This document shows, in pieces, positions 44,603 through 53,546 of a DNA stretch of 64,000 bases (positions within the stretch are counted from its first letter, which is position 1; the number at the start of each line of letters is the position of its first letter). The position numbers were made by a program, and so were the translations under genes. Source of the stretch: Halobellus sp. Atlit-31R (GTDB lineage: Archaea > Halobacteriota > Halobacteria > Halobacteriales > Haloferacaceae); NCBI GenBank assembly GCA_003665935.1, contig QPLR01000004.1:62001-126000 (forward strand), in the 5' to 3' direction. The notes beneath the pieces are model-generated. The model saw nothing but the letters and a program-made list of their open reading frames with translations. It did no database searches and had not been told where the DNA came from.

Positions 44603-45007
44603 TCACTCGCGGAGCCGTCGACGGGACCGCGCCTGCGTCACCAGGAACCCGGCCCCGGCGACGACGAGAACGACGGCACCGACGACGAGCGTCTCGCTTC
44701 CGAAGCCGGTGCCGGCGGCGATGCCGACCCACGCGAGGCCGAAGACCCCGTGTGCGATGCCGAACAGCCGGTGCCCGCGGCGCAGGAAGACGCCCGCGCC
44801 GAGGCAGAAGCCGACGCCGAGCACGACGGCCGAGAGCGCGACCGGGCGGGCGCGGACCGGCCCGACTGCGACGGGGCCGACCAGCGGTTCGAGCAGAAAG
44901 AGGAGCCCGCCCGCGCCGACGACGAGGCCGACGACGCCGGGACCCAACTCGACGTCGAGGCCCGTTCCGCTCTCACCCTCCGACTCTGGGGCGGTCCGAT
45001 CAGACAC
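44603..45007 (-). CDS. four-helix membrane protein, function unknown
   Basis: A 134-residue protein with a GTG start (VSDRTAPESE reads MSDRTAPESE). The acidic N-terminal tail of about 20 residues is followed by four glycine-valine-rich helices and a basic C-terminus, QARSRRRLRE, likely inside. It is convergent with the cupin gene over the repeat and divergent from the next membrane gene with about 140 bases between the starts. No recognised family motif. Confidence 0.65.
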   Translation of the reverse strand: MSDRTAPESEGESGTGLDVELGPGVVGLVVGAGGLLFLLEPLVGPVAVGPVRARPVALSAVVLGVGFCLGAGVFLRRGHRLFGIAHGVFGLAWVGIAAGTGFGSETLVVGAVVLVVAGAGFLVTQARSRRRLRE

Positions 45008-45147
45008 GGCCCACTACTCCGCAGGCCGCTGTCGGCTGGTCGCGAGCGCGGTGCATACCGGACCTTCGACCCGACCGAATTGAACCTTTGGTCGTCGCCG
45101 ACGCCGAGACCCCCGGACATTTGTATCCGCGGTCGGTCCGATACGGT

Positions 45148-45660
45148 ATGCTCCGCCAGGCTCGTGCCCTCGGTCCGACGTTTCTGATCCCGCTGGCGTG
45201 GACGTTCGTCGGGGCCGCCCACCTCGACGTCGTCACCGATCGGACGCTCTTCATCGCGCATCTCGTGATGGCCGTCCTCCTGGCCGTGTTCGCGGTGACC
45301 GGCCGATCGGAGATGCGCGACGGCGTGTTGCGCACGTGGTGGTTCGTCATCGCCGTCGGCTTCGGGGCCACCGTGTTCGGGGCCGTCGGGTTCCGTGTCG
45401 GCTCCGCGCAGGCTGTCCTCCAGGGCGCTGCGCTCTTCGGCTGGATGCTGCTGCCCGCCGTCGGCTTCCTCGACACCGGCCGGCGGAGCCCCAACCGCCC
45501 GTGGCTGTACGTCGCCGCGGCCGTCGGCTGCGTCGCCGGCGCCGCCGTCTACGCCTTCGGCCTCCTCGCTTCGGACCTCGGCGCACAGCTCGCCGGCATC
45601 GCCGTCGTCGGCGTCGGCCAGACCATCGGAATCTTGGACGCGGCGTTCCTCCAACAGTAG
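45148..45660 (+). CDS. five-helix membrane protein, function unknown
   Basis: A 170-residue integral membrane protein with five hydrophobic helices, including FLIPLAWTFVGAAHL, LFIAHLVMAVLLAVFAV and AGIAVVGVGQTIGIL near the C-terminus. Two loops have short charged stretches (GRSEMRDG; DTGRRSPNRP). The frame extends upstream to 44575 but only ATG 45148 gives a membrane protein; upstream codons read as arginine-rich GC shadow. It ends 51 bases from the convergent epimerase gene. Family unknown. Confidence 0.7.
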   Translation: MLRQARALGPTFLIPLAWTFVGAAHLDVVTDRTLFIAHLVMAVLLAVFAVTGRSEMRDGVLRTWWFVIAVGFGATVFGAVGFRVGSAQAVLQGAALFGWMLLPAVGFLDTGRRSPNRPWLYVAAAVGCVAGAAVYAFGLLASDLGAQLAGIAVVGVGQTIGILDAAFLQQ

Positions 45661-45711
45661 CCCCGTCCAGCACCGTCGCGACGCTCCGCAGCACGTCGTC
45701 AGCCCGGAGGC

Positions 45712-46587
45712 TCACACCTCCGGAACCGGGACCGACTCGGTGGCGGCGGTTCGCCACGACCGCGTGGGCTCCCAGTCGAGGGCGGTGCGGGCCTTCGTGG
45801 TGTCGTAGGCGGCCGCGTCGCCGTCGACGGTACAGTCCGCCGGGACGTCGCCGTAGTACTCCCGCATCAGCTCGCGGAGCGGACGGCCCAAGGCGTTGTC
45901 CGGACCGACGCAGTTGAACGCCTCGTGGCCGGACACGTCCCCGGTCAGTGCGGCGGCGACGAGATCGGCGACGTCGCGGACGTCGACGTACGACCAGTAG
46001 TTGCCCGCGCCGGCCGCAAGCTCCGAGGTGTACGCCTCGTCCCGGCAGGGATACTCGCCGGGGATCTGGATCCACGACGGACGGATCGAGGCGATCGGCA
46101 CGCCGTCCCGCCGGGCGATCGCCTTCCCGATCTCCTCGGTCACGACCTTCGAGAGCCCGTAGTCGTCCTCCGGCCGCAACGCGTGGGACTCGGTGATCGG
46201 GAGCTCGTCGGGGACCGGCGTCTCGTCGGCGAAGAAGAAGCCGTATGCGCCGTCCGAGGACGCCTGGACGACGCGCGCACCGACCCGACCGGCGGCCGTC
46301 AGCACGCTGTGCGCTGCGAGGGTGTTGTTCCGATAGACGTCGACGCCGGGCCGGGTTCCGGCGGTCGGAACCGCCGCCCAGTGGACGACCGCGTCCGGAT
46401 TCAGCTCGGTGAGCACGTCGAACACGCTCCCCGCGTCGGTGAGGTCGACGGCCCGGTACGCGACCTCGGGGTGGCCGTCTCCTCCGGGGTGGTCCCGGTC
46501 GAGGCACGTCACCGCGTGCGTCTGTGCGAGTCGATCGACGATCCAGCGCCCGGTCTCTCCGCGCCCGCCTGTGACGACAACGTCCAT
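45712..46587 (-). CDS. NAD-dependent epimerase/dehydratase (extended SDR)
   Basis: A 291-residue cytoplasmic Rossmann-fold enzyme. VVVTGGRGETGRWIVD at the N-terminus is the TGxxGxxG nucleotide loop, and the catalytic Tyr and Lys appear as DDYGLSK near residue 141. A serine or threonine acid-base position falls in ASSDGAYG. It probably changes a nucleotide sugar or related carbonyl compound, but no sugar-pathway neighbour is present. A C-terminal region contains YVDVRDVADLVAAALTG, a common feature of this SDR class. The ATG at 46587 fits directly. Confidence 0.9.
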   Translation of the reverse strand: MDVVVTGGRGETGRWIVDRLAQTHAVTCLDRDHPGGDGHPEVAYRAVDLTDAGSVFDVLTELNPDAVVHWAAVPTAGTRPGVDVYRNNTLAAHSVLTAAGRVGARVVQASSDGAYGFFFADETPVPDELPITESHALRPEDDYGLSKVVTEEIGKAIARRDGVPIASIRPSWIQIPGEYPCRDEAYTSELAAGAGNYWSYVDVRDVADLVAAALTGDVSGHEAFNCVGPDNALGRPLRELMREYYGDVPADCTVDGDAAAYDTTKARTALDWEPTRSWRTAATESVPVPEV

Positions 46588-46698
46588 ATGCTACGCTTTC
46601 AGACGCGGTTCAAAACCCCGTCGCTGGCGAGTACCGGGCACCGTCCCTCTCGGGACCCCCCGAACCTCCGGTGGCGCAAACTGTCAGTCGGATCTCTC

Positions 46699-47550
46699 TC
46701 ACGCTCCGAGCCGCTGCATCTCCTCGTCGGAGAGTTCGACGTGGGAGGCAGCGACGTTCTCCCGGAGGTGTGCGACCGACGAGGTGCCCGGAATCGGGAG
46801 CATCACGGGCGACCGCTGCAACAGCCACGCCAGCGCGACCTGGTACGACGTGGCGTCGTGCGCGTCTGCGACTGCCGAGAGGGCTGACGCCGTCTCCTCA
46901 CCCAGGCCGCCCGCCCCGAGCGGGAACCACGGGATGAAGCCGACGCCGTTCGCCTCGCAGACGTCGAGCACGGCCTCGTGCTCGCGGTTCGCGAGATTGT
47001 ACCGGTTCTGTACAGTCGCGATGTCGACGATGCTTCGGGCCGTCTGCAGTTGTTCGACGGTGACGTTGCTGAGGCCGACGTGGCGGATCACGCCCGCGTC
47101 TTTCAGTTCCGCGAGCGCCGCGATCGACGCCTCGAAGTCGACGTCCGGATCCGGGCGGTGGTACTGATAGAGGTCGATGCAGTCGGTCCGGAGCCGGTCC
47201 ACACTGCAGAGGTGTGCGTTCCGGAGATACGCCGGCTCGCCGTGCGGGACCCAGTCGCCGTCGCGGTTGCGCAGGAGTCCGCCCTTGGTGGCGACGACGA
47301 GGTCTTCGGCGTACGGTGCGAGCGTCTCGGCGATCAGTCGCTCGCTGGTCCCGGGCCCGTACGAGTCGGCGGTGTCGACGAAGTCGACGCCGAGACTCAC
47401 GGCCGTCTGGAGCACGCGCTTTGCGTTCTCGACGTCGTCGGGATCGCCGAGGACACCGTCGCCGGTGATGCGCATCGCCCCGAAGCCGAGCCGGTGGACG
47501 GTCAGCTCGCCGCCGATATCGAAGGTATCGCTCGCGTTCCGCAGTGGCAT
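46699..47550 (-). CDS. aldo/keto reductase
   Basis: A 283-residue (alpha/beta)8 barrel oxidoreductase using NADPH. The catalytic tetrad can be located: Asp and Tyr in FVDTADSYGPG (about residues 57-67), Lys in VVATKGG and His in LYQYHRPDPDVD. The C-terminal NADPH region ends with PIPGTSSVAHLREN. It is typical for small-substrate aldehyde or ketone reduction. The next gene upstream on the strand is a membrane protein 67 bases away, with no clear functional link. Confidence 0.93.
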   Translation of the reverse strand: MPLRNASDTFDIGGELTVHRLGFGAMRITGDGVLGDPDDVENAKRVLQTAVSLGVDFVDTADSYGPGTSERLIAETLAPYAEDLVVATKGGLLRNRDGDWVPHGEPAYLRNAHLCSVDRLRTDCIDLYQYHRPDPDVDFEASIAALAELKDAGVIRHVGLSNVTVEQLQTARSIVDIATVQNRYNLANREHEAVLDVCEANGVGFIPWFPLGAGGLGEETASALSAVADAHDATSYQVALAWLLQRSPVMLPIPGTSSVAHLRENVAASHVELSDEEMQRLGA

Positions 47551-47617
47551 AGTGGAACGACGGTCGCAGGCGAGGTAAATCGTCCGCCCGGTGCCCTCGC
47601 TGTGCCGTGCCCCGACG

Positions 47618-47899
47618 CTACTGGTAGGTCACGTACGCGAGCACGCTGATGCCTGCCGTCTCGAGGATCTGGAGGATCATCATCACCTGGACCGCGACCG
47701 TCGGCATCGCCGGCGCGGTGAAGTAGAAGTACAGTGCGACCACGTTCTCGGCCAGCAGAAAGCCCGCGAACACGATCGACGCGAGCGTGAACGGCGCGCG
47801 GATCTCTCGGTACGTGTTCACCCAGACGCCGATCACGGCGACCAGCAGGAGAATGTTGACTGCCGCGGCCACGCGAGCGGCGTCCAGCATCAGACTCAT
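47618..47899 (-). CDS. small membrane protein paired with a winged-helix regulator
   Basis: A 93-residue protein with three hydrophobic helices (about residues 8-28, 40-60 and 68-88), ending VLAYVTYQ. It is 63 bases downstream of a 92-residue ArsR-like winged-helix gene, same strand. Small HTH-plus-membrane pairs of this shape are recurrent in haloarchaea; the membrane member might be the signal-sensing side, but this is inferred from arrangement alone. Confidence 0.75.
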   Translation of the reverse strand: MSLMLDAARVAAAVNILLLVAVIGVWVNTYREIRAPFTLASIVFAGFLLAENVVALYFYFTAPAMPTVAVQVMMILQILETAGISVLAYVTYQ

Positions 47900-47962
47900 A
47901 CTGCCGCCCCCAGCTCGCTCCCGCCCGCTCCCGCCCGTCGCGGCGCTCGGCCCCTGGCCGGG

Positions 47963-48241
47963 CTACTCGTCGAGCTGGGTGATGATCTTCTCGACGGTTT
48001 CCCAGTGCTGTTCCGCGCGATCGCTCGGGAGGTAGACGGTCCCGTAGCTCGCGTCGCTGCTGGTGACGACCCCGTTCTCCTCGAGAACCTGGAGGTGGTG
48101 TCTAACGGTGTTGTACGCCAGATCGACGTCCTGCGCGAGCTGATTGGCGTTCCGCGGTCGTTCGTCGAGAGCGCGCAGAATACGGGCACGGTTCGGCCCT
48201 CCGCGTGTGCCGGCGAGCGTCTGCCAGAGGACCGTATCCAT
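47963..48241 (-). CDS. ArsR-like winged-helix transcriptional regulator
   Basis: A 92-residue DNA-binding protein. RARILRALDERPRNANQLAQDVDLAYNTVRHHLQVLEENGVV is the winged-helix motif with the recognition helix at about residues 42-53 and a wing following. No cysteine metal site as in classic ArsR is present, so the signal is not metal by visible evidence. Positioned just before a small membrane gene, it may control that pair. The ATG at 48241 starts close to the first helix. Confidence 0.88.
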   Translation of the reverse strand: MDTVLWQTLAGTRGGPNRARILRALDERPRNANQLAQDVDLAYNTVRHHLQVLEENGVVTSSDASYGTVYLPSDRAEQHWETVEKIITQLDE

Positions 48242-48501
48242 TCCCCGGAAAATTCACTACGTGGCGTTATCAATCCTCCGCCGGTCTGCTGGCAATGTCG
48301 CATCTGGGAAGCCTCACTGCGACCCACCACTCGGCACCTCCACACGTCTCACTTCTCCGAGTAAAGCGCATAAAGTTCTTTCGGACCCAAAAGCTAAACG
48401 GCCGATTCGAGGCCTTTAAATCGATTATAGGGGGATTTGAGTGAGATTTTAGTCCGAATTGCGAAAGACATTATTTTGCTGTCATACCTCGGTGGAGGTG
48501 A

Positions 48502-49947
48502 ATGTCATCAGACAGCTCACGCCCCACTCGGAGACGCGTTTTACTCGGCATCGGTGTCGGAGCCACCGCGGGACTCGCCGGCTGCGCCGGCAACGGCGAC
48601 CAGGGCGGCACCGACACGCCGACAGCGACGCCGACGGAGACGGAGACCGAAACGCCGACCGAGACGGAAACTGAGACGCCAGAAGACGCCGGGCCCGCGA
48701 TGGTCCGGGTCGCACACCTCTCGCCGAACGCGCCGAACGTCGACGTCTACGTCGACGGGAGCGCTGCGCTGGAGGACGTCGCCTTCGGGGCCGTCAGCGA
48801 CTATCTCGACGTGCCCGCAGGCGAGCGGCAGGTCGAGATCACCGCCGCCGGCGACCCCGACACGTCGGTCTTCTCGGGTCCAGTCACTGTCGAGGCCGAC
48901 ACGGCTTACACCGTCGCGGCGATCGGTGAACTCGGGGACGAGGCGGACGAGCCGTTCGAGCCACTGATCCTCGAGGACGACAACTCCGATCCCGGAGGCG
49001 ACACCGCCCGGGTCCGGGTCGTACACGCTTCGCCCGACGCCCCGGCCGTCGACGTCACAGTCGCCTCCAGCGGCGATGCGCTCTTCGACGGCGTCGCCTA
49101 CGGCCAGTCCGGTTACGTCGAGGTCCCCGCCGGAACCTACACCCTCCAGATCCGCGGTGACACCGACGGCAACGACGGGGACGTCGTCGCGAGCTTCGAC
49201 GTCGAACTCGCCGGCGGCGAGGTGTACACGGCGTTCGCGGCGGGCTATCTCACCCCGGACGACGAACCCGCCGACACGCCGTTCGACCTCGTCGTCGCGC
49301 AGGACACCGACGGCGGGATGGCGGAGTCGGCGAAGGTCCGCGTCGCGCACCTCTCGCCGAACGCACCGAACGTCGACGTCTACGTCGACGGGAGCGCCGC
49401 GCTGGAGGACGTCGCGTTCGGAGCCGTCAGCGACTACCTCGACGTCCCGAGCGGGACGCGAACGGTCGAGATCACCGCCGCCGGCGATCCCGACACGTCG
49501 GTCTTCGAAGGCGACGTGACCGTGGAGGCCGGCCGGCCGTACACGATCGCTGCGATCGGCGAACTCGGGGACGAGGCGGACGAGCCGTTCGAGCCGCTGA
49601 TCCTCGAAGACGACAACTCCGAGCCCGGCAGCGACACCACCCGACTCCGAGTCGTGCACGCCTCGCCCGACGCCCCGGCCGTGGACGTGACTGTCGCGGC
49701 CGGCGACGTTCTGTTCGACGGCGTCGCCTACGGTCAGTCCGGCTACGTCGAGGTTCCGGCGGGCGATTACACCGTGCAGATCCGCGGAGACACCGAGGGC
49801 AACGACGGCGACGTCGCGGCCGAGTTCGACGTCAGTCTGAGCGGCAATCAGGTGTACACGGCGTTCGCGGCGGGCTATCTCACTCCGGACGACGAACCCG
49901 CCGACACGCCGTTCGACCTCGTTCTCGTGCAGGACACGAGCCACTGA
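48502..49947 (+). CDS. Tat lipoprotein with duplicated DUF4397 domains
   Basis: A 481-residue surface protein. A twin-arginine signal (TRRRVLLGIGVGATAGLAGC) with lipobox cysteine is followed by a Thr/Glu/Pro linker of the TETETETP type, likely to be O-glycosylated, then two large near-identical halves (about residues 70-270 and 281-480). Each half has two DUF4397 units, one with VRVAHLSPNAPNVDVYVDG and one with VRVVHASPDAPAVDV. The second half follows the first by 211 codons. It is presumably extracellular and anchored on the membrane. The Shine-Dalgarno GGAGG ends three bases before the ATG, unusually close. Function unknown; the fold is beta-rich. Confidence 0.88.
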   Translation: MSSDSSRPTRRRVLLGIGVGATAGLAGCAGNGDQGGTDTPTATPTETETETPTETETETPEDAGPAMVRVAHLSPNAPNVDVYVDGSAALEDVAFGAVSDYLDVPAGERQVEITAAGDPDTSVFSGPVTVEADTAYTVAAIGELGDEADEPFEPLILEDDNSDPGGDTARVRVVHASPDAPAVDVTVASSGDALFDGVAYGQSGYVEVPAGTYTLQIRGDTDGNDGDVVASFDVELAGGEVYTAFAAGYLTPDDEPADTPFDLVVAQDTDGGMAESAKVRVAHLSPNAPNVDVYVDGSAALEDVAFGAVSDYLDVPSGTRTVEITAAGDPDTSVFEGDVTVEAGRPYTIAAIGELGDEADEPFEPLILEDDNSEPGSDTTRLRVVHASPDAPAVDVTVAAGDVLFDGVAYGQSGYVEVPAGDYTVQIRGDTEGNDGDVAAEFDVSLSGNQVYTAFAAGYLTPDDEPADTPFDLVLVQDTSH

Positions 49948-50113
49948 CGACTGCCGGCTGATCGGGGGCCGTCTGGCCCTCGCCGCCCGCCCTCTCCGTC
50001 CACTGTCGGAGTTCCATCGGCCTCACGGTATCGACCGATACAGGCCGTCGTGACCCTGCTACCGGACGCTCGCGGTCCCCCTGGCGCGCACCCGCGATAT
50101 GTGCCCACGGCAA

Positions 50114-50122
50114 TACTTATAC
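50114..50122 (+). promoter_or_regulatory. TATA-box candidate for the tubulin-like gene
   Basis: TACTTATAC ends 25 bases before the ATG at 50148, so the transcript should start very near the start codon. The 200-base gap before it holds no gene. Confidence 0.5.
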
Positions 50123-50147
50123 TGGTCCGATTAGCAATGCACAGGTA

Positions 50148-53100
50148 ATGTCTACCGACGGGGACGATCAACAGACGGGTGGCCAGTGGTGCAATTTGCC
50201 CGATAACATAATCGGCATCGGACACGCGGGCAAGACTACCGTTACCCACTATCTCTCTCAGGATTGGATTCTCCGCGAAGGCGTCGAGAAGCGCGAGGGG
50301 GAGACCCCCGACCGCGAGTTCAAGGCGTTCGTCATCGACACGGCGACGAACGAGCAGACCGAGGACGAACTGCGGATCCGCCGGATCAACGAGCGGATCG
50401 ACGAGATCGCGGAGCGATCCGGTCGCCCGCCGGACACCGTAGAGGCGGGGATCGAGTACATCAACCCGCTCGACTACGCCCCGGACAATCTCATTTCGCG
50501 CGCCGGGCTCACCTCGAACGCGACGGTCAATCAGATCGCCAGGTCCGACACGCTTCGCGCGTGGTGGCTCGAGAATCAGGACTCGATGCTGACCGACGGC
50601 TACGGCCAGGGCGTTCTGCGACGCCGCGGTCTGAGCAAGGCGCTGCTCCACGCGAGCCAGGCCGGCGGCGGCGAGATGGAGATGCTCCCCCGACGGATCG
50701 AGGGCGACACGGCGACGATGGTCGTCGGTCTCGGGGGCGGAACCGGCTCGGGGATGTTCCTCGACCTCGCAAAGCAGATCTCCGAGGAGGTCGACGAGGT
50801 CCACCTCGTCGCGACGATTCCCGGCCTCCGCGAGAAGGACCGACGGACGGCCAACGCGTTCGCGGCGCTCTCGGAACTCGAATACCTCGCACTCAACGAG
50901 GAGAACCCGTTCACGAACATCGTTCTCGTCCCCTTCGGCCCCGCCCGCGACCTCCAGAACCGCGACACGTTCCTCGATGCGCTCGTGCAGACGATCGTCG
51001 CCCGCGAGGCGACGACGAACAACTTCTCCAGTTTCCTCGACGAGAGCGCTCCCAACCCGAACCCCAAGGCGTACGCCCCGTTCACCGTCGCCGTTCCGCA
51101 GATCCTCCGATACGACGTCGGCGACATCATCGAAACGGCGAACGCGATCGAATCCTACCGCGAGCAAAAGCGGTCCGCGCTGGACAGCGAACTCGCGCTG
51201 TACAACGCGCTCCACGACTTCTTCATCGACGAGTGGGGCGGCGAGATCGGCCGCGCACTCGAAACCGCACAGAAGGGACGCAGCGTCGACAACGAACAGT
51301 TCTCTCTCAGCGGCGACGAGGCGAGTTCGCTCCGGAACCGCCTCGACGACCTCCAGTCGTGGATCGAAGACGAGGAGTCGTTCGGCCACGTCGACAACAA
51401 AGCGCTCGACAACTGGCGCGACCAACTCGACGGGTGGATCGAGGGGCTCCGCGACAAGTACGCGGATCTCTCCGACGAGGAGTTCAAAAAGCGGCTCGTC
51501 ACGCGACTCCCCGACCGGGTCGACCGTCTCCAGCCCGTCGACGACCTCTACCCCGCCGAAACCGAACAGCGGAAGCTCGCCGAAGTATTCCGCGACGAGC
51601 TCCGCGCCATCAAGCTCCGTTCGAATCTGTTCCGCGCGCTCAAGATCGTCGACGAGGACGAGGTCCGCGAGGCGCTCACCGCAGCCATCTACACCGATCG
51701 CGACGGCTGGGTCGGCGGGCAGAGCCTCGGCGACCACGTCAACCAACTCGAACAACAGATCCAGCGGTACGAGACGAACGAGGAGCTCCTCGACGACCTC
51801 GAAGCGGAACTGGCCGACGCCCGCGACCACCACGCGGAGTCGTGGCGCGATGCGGCCGCCGACGACGTCGACCTGCTCGTCGAACTGCAGACGCACGGGG
51901 ACGCGATCGAGGCGGAGCTCGACGAGCTAGAGCGGAGTCTCGACGACGTCTTCGCGACCATCTCGAACGCGAACGGCCCCGACGAGATTCCGGCCAACAT
52001 CTTCTCGTTCGACTTCGATCGGCTCAACGAACGGCTGCGGAAGGTCGGGCTCGCTCCCGTCGACAAGACGGCGATCAACGAGACCGTCGAGAAGACGACA
52101 CGGGCCTACGAAGCCTGGTACGAGATCAACAACAGCAGCTTCTTCGGCGACATCCTCGGCAAGAAAGAGGAGACGAAAAACGAGTACGTCGCCTACCTCG
52201 ACGAAGTCGACCCACAGTACGTCACGATCCACCCGACCGCCGAGCGCGGGAACTTCGACCGCGACTTCGAGTGCGAGCTGGCCGGTGAGAACCTGTTCGG
52301 CGACATCATTGCCGACCTCGAAACGAAGCGCAAGCGGACGCTCGGCCGCGTCGTCAAGCAGTTCGAACAGACGGTGTCGGACTTCGACGCCGCGGAAGTC
52401 GTCGAGGGGTACCGCGCGCAGTGGGTCGGCGACGACTTCGACCTCTCGTGGCCCGGCGACACCGACGACGCGTCCGGCGACCTCCGGACGTTCCTCTCGA
52501 CGGACCTCGAGGCGCGCTCGGCAGAGGAGGTCTTCGAGGAACTGCTCGCGGACGGCTCCGGCTTCGAGGACCCGGGCATCGTCTACGTCGGCCTCGACGA
52601 CGCGCTCCTCGGTCCCGTCGCGGAGAAACGGAGTCAGCTCGACGACCGCGCGCAGGACACCGAAGAGCGCGTCGACGTCTACGAGACGCTCCGACAGATC
52701 GTCCTCGACTACGACGACTCCTTCTCGGACACCGGCCCGGTGCGCCCGGAGATGAACGACGCCCCGACGTACGTCTCCAACTCCGACAGTCCCTACATCA
52801 AGAAGACGAAGTCCGTCGACCGCGCAGGGCTCAGACAGTACGAAGACATCGCGGACTCGCGCATCTGGGAAAAACCGGGGAGCCAGGAGATGCAGAAGAT
52901 CCAGTCCCACTTCGAGCGGTTCGCCAACAACGTCGTCCAGAACAACGAGCTGGTGAGCCTCGAAGAGCGGAAGATCGAAGTCGCGACCGACGCGGGAGGC
53001 GAGTACACGGACGTTCGGAACCCCGTCTACGACGGCCACTACATCGGCAACGTCTACCTGAGCCGGGCGTTCCGGACACAGCAGAACCCCGGCCATCCGG

Positions 53101-53546
53101 TATTCAAATCGGTCAAACGGGCGTTCGACGACTCGAGCCTCTACTTCAAGAACGGCGCGAACGGGTACAGCCACGAGTCGGTCGGCCACGGCGCGCCGTG
53201 GGACCTCTCGATGGTCACGTTCATCGGCGGGGTGTTCCTCGACAACATCCGGCCCATCCTCCAGCCTAGCCGCGGGTACAAGAACTCCTACGAGTCCCAG
53301 CGCGAGGAGCTTCGCGAAGCGGTCCGCATCCGGCACGTCCACGGCGTCGACGGCAAAGACGAGACACTCGGCGACGACGGTGAGGGCGGGTACGTCTACC
53401 GCGACTCGCTGCTCAACCTCAACGACCCCGACGATCTCTACACCCTCCTCGACGCCACCGAGGAGGAGATGGTCGAGATCCTCCTCGACCAGTACGTCGG
53501 GCAGACGACGTTCCCCAGTTCGATCGACCTCTCGTCGGACGAATAA
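50148..53546 (+). CDS. tubulin/FtsZ-like GTPase, large multidomain
   Basis: A 1132-residue protein, far longer than FtsZ (about 350-400). The glycine-rich tubulin signature GGGTGSG lies at residues 196-202, preceded by hydrophobic MVVGL, as in FtsZ. The T1-like loop near the N-terminus reads GIGHAGKT at residues 23-30, which also fits the Walker-A pattern GxxxxGKT. The GTPase region spans about the first 330 residues. The rest is helical and acidic (coiled-coil-like, about 330-740) followed by a C-terminal region with WEKPGSQEMQKIQSH and ILQPSRGYKNSY. I recognise the family as the FtsZ-like/Tubulin_2 type by motif. It overlaps the next membrane gene by one base, so the two are translated together. 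Probably a cytoskeletal or scaffold protein. Confidence 0.87.
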   Translation: MSTDGDDQQTGGQWCNLPDNIIGIGHAGKTTVTHYLSQDWILREGVEKREGETPDREFKAFVIDTATNEQTEDELRIRRINERIDEIAERSGRPPDTVEAGIEYINPLDYAPDNLISRAGLTSNATVNQIARSDTLRAWWLENQDSMLTDGYGQGVLRRRGLSKALLHASQAGGGEMEMLPRRIEGDTATMVVGLGGGTGSGMFLDLAKQISEEVDEVHLVATIPGLREKDRRTANAFAALSELEYLALNEENPFTNIVLVPFGPARDLQNRDTFLDALVQTIVAREATTNNFSSFLDESAPNPNPKAYAPFTVAVPQILRYDVGDIIETANAIESYREQKRSALDSELALYNALHDFFIDEWGGEIGRALETAQKGRSVDNEQFSLSGDEASSLRNRLDDLQSWIEDEESFGHVDNKALDNWRDQLDGWIEGLRDKYADLSDEEFKKRLVTRLPDRVDRLQPVDDLYPAETEQRKLAEVFRDELRAIKLRSNLFRALKIVDEDEVREALTAAIYTDRDGWVGGQSLGDHVNQLEQQIQRYETNEELLDDLEAELADARDHHAESWRDAAADDVDLLVELQTHGDAIEAELDELERSLDDVFATISNANGPDEIPANIFSFDFDRLNERLRKVGLAPVDKTAINETVEKTTRAYEAWYEINNSSFFGDILGKKEETKNEYVAYLDEVDPQYVTIHPTAERGNFDRDFECELAGENLFGDIIADLETKRKRTLGRVVKQFEQTVSDFDAAEVVEGYRAQWVGDDFDLSWPGDTDDASGDLRTFLSTDLEARSAEEVFEELLADGSGFEDPGIVYVGLDDALLGPVAEKRSQLDDRAQDTEERVDVYETLRQIVLDYDDSFSDTGPVRPEMNDAPTYVSNSDSPYIKKTKSVDRAGLRQYEDIADSRIWEKPGSQEMQKIQSHFERFANNVVQNNELVSLEERKIEVATDAGGEYTDVRNPVYDGHYIGNVYLSRAFRTQQNPGHPVFKSVKRAFDDSSLYFKNGANGYSHESVGHGAPWDLSMVTFIGGVFLDNIRPILQPSRGYKNSYESQREELREAVRIRHVHGVDGKDETLGDDGEGGYVYRDSLLNLNDPDDLYTLLDATEEEMVEILLDQYVGQTTFPSSIDLSSDE

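Noticed and set aside
49875-51896. 673-residue minus-strand frame over the tubulin-like gene
   Set aside because: It is the antisense shadow of the tubulin-like coding sequence and lacks any motif; the plus-strand gene has GGGTGSG and coupling to the next gene.
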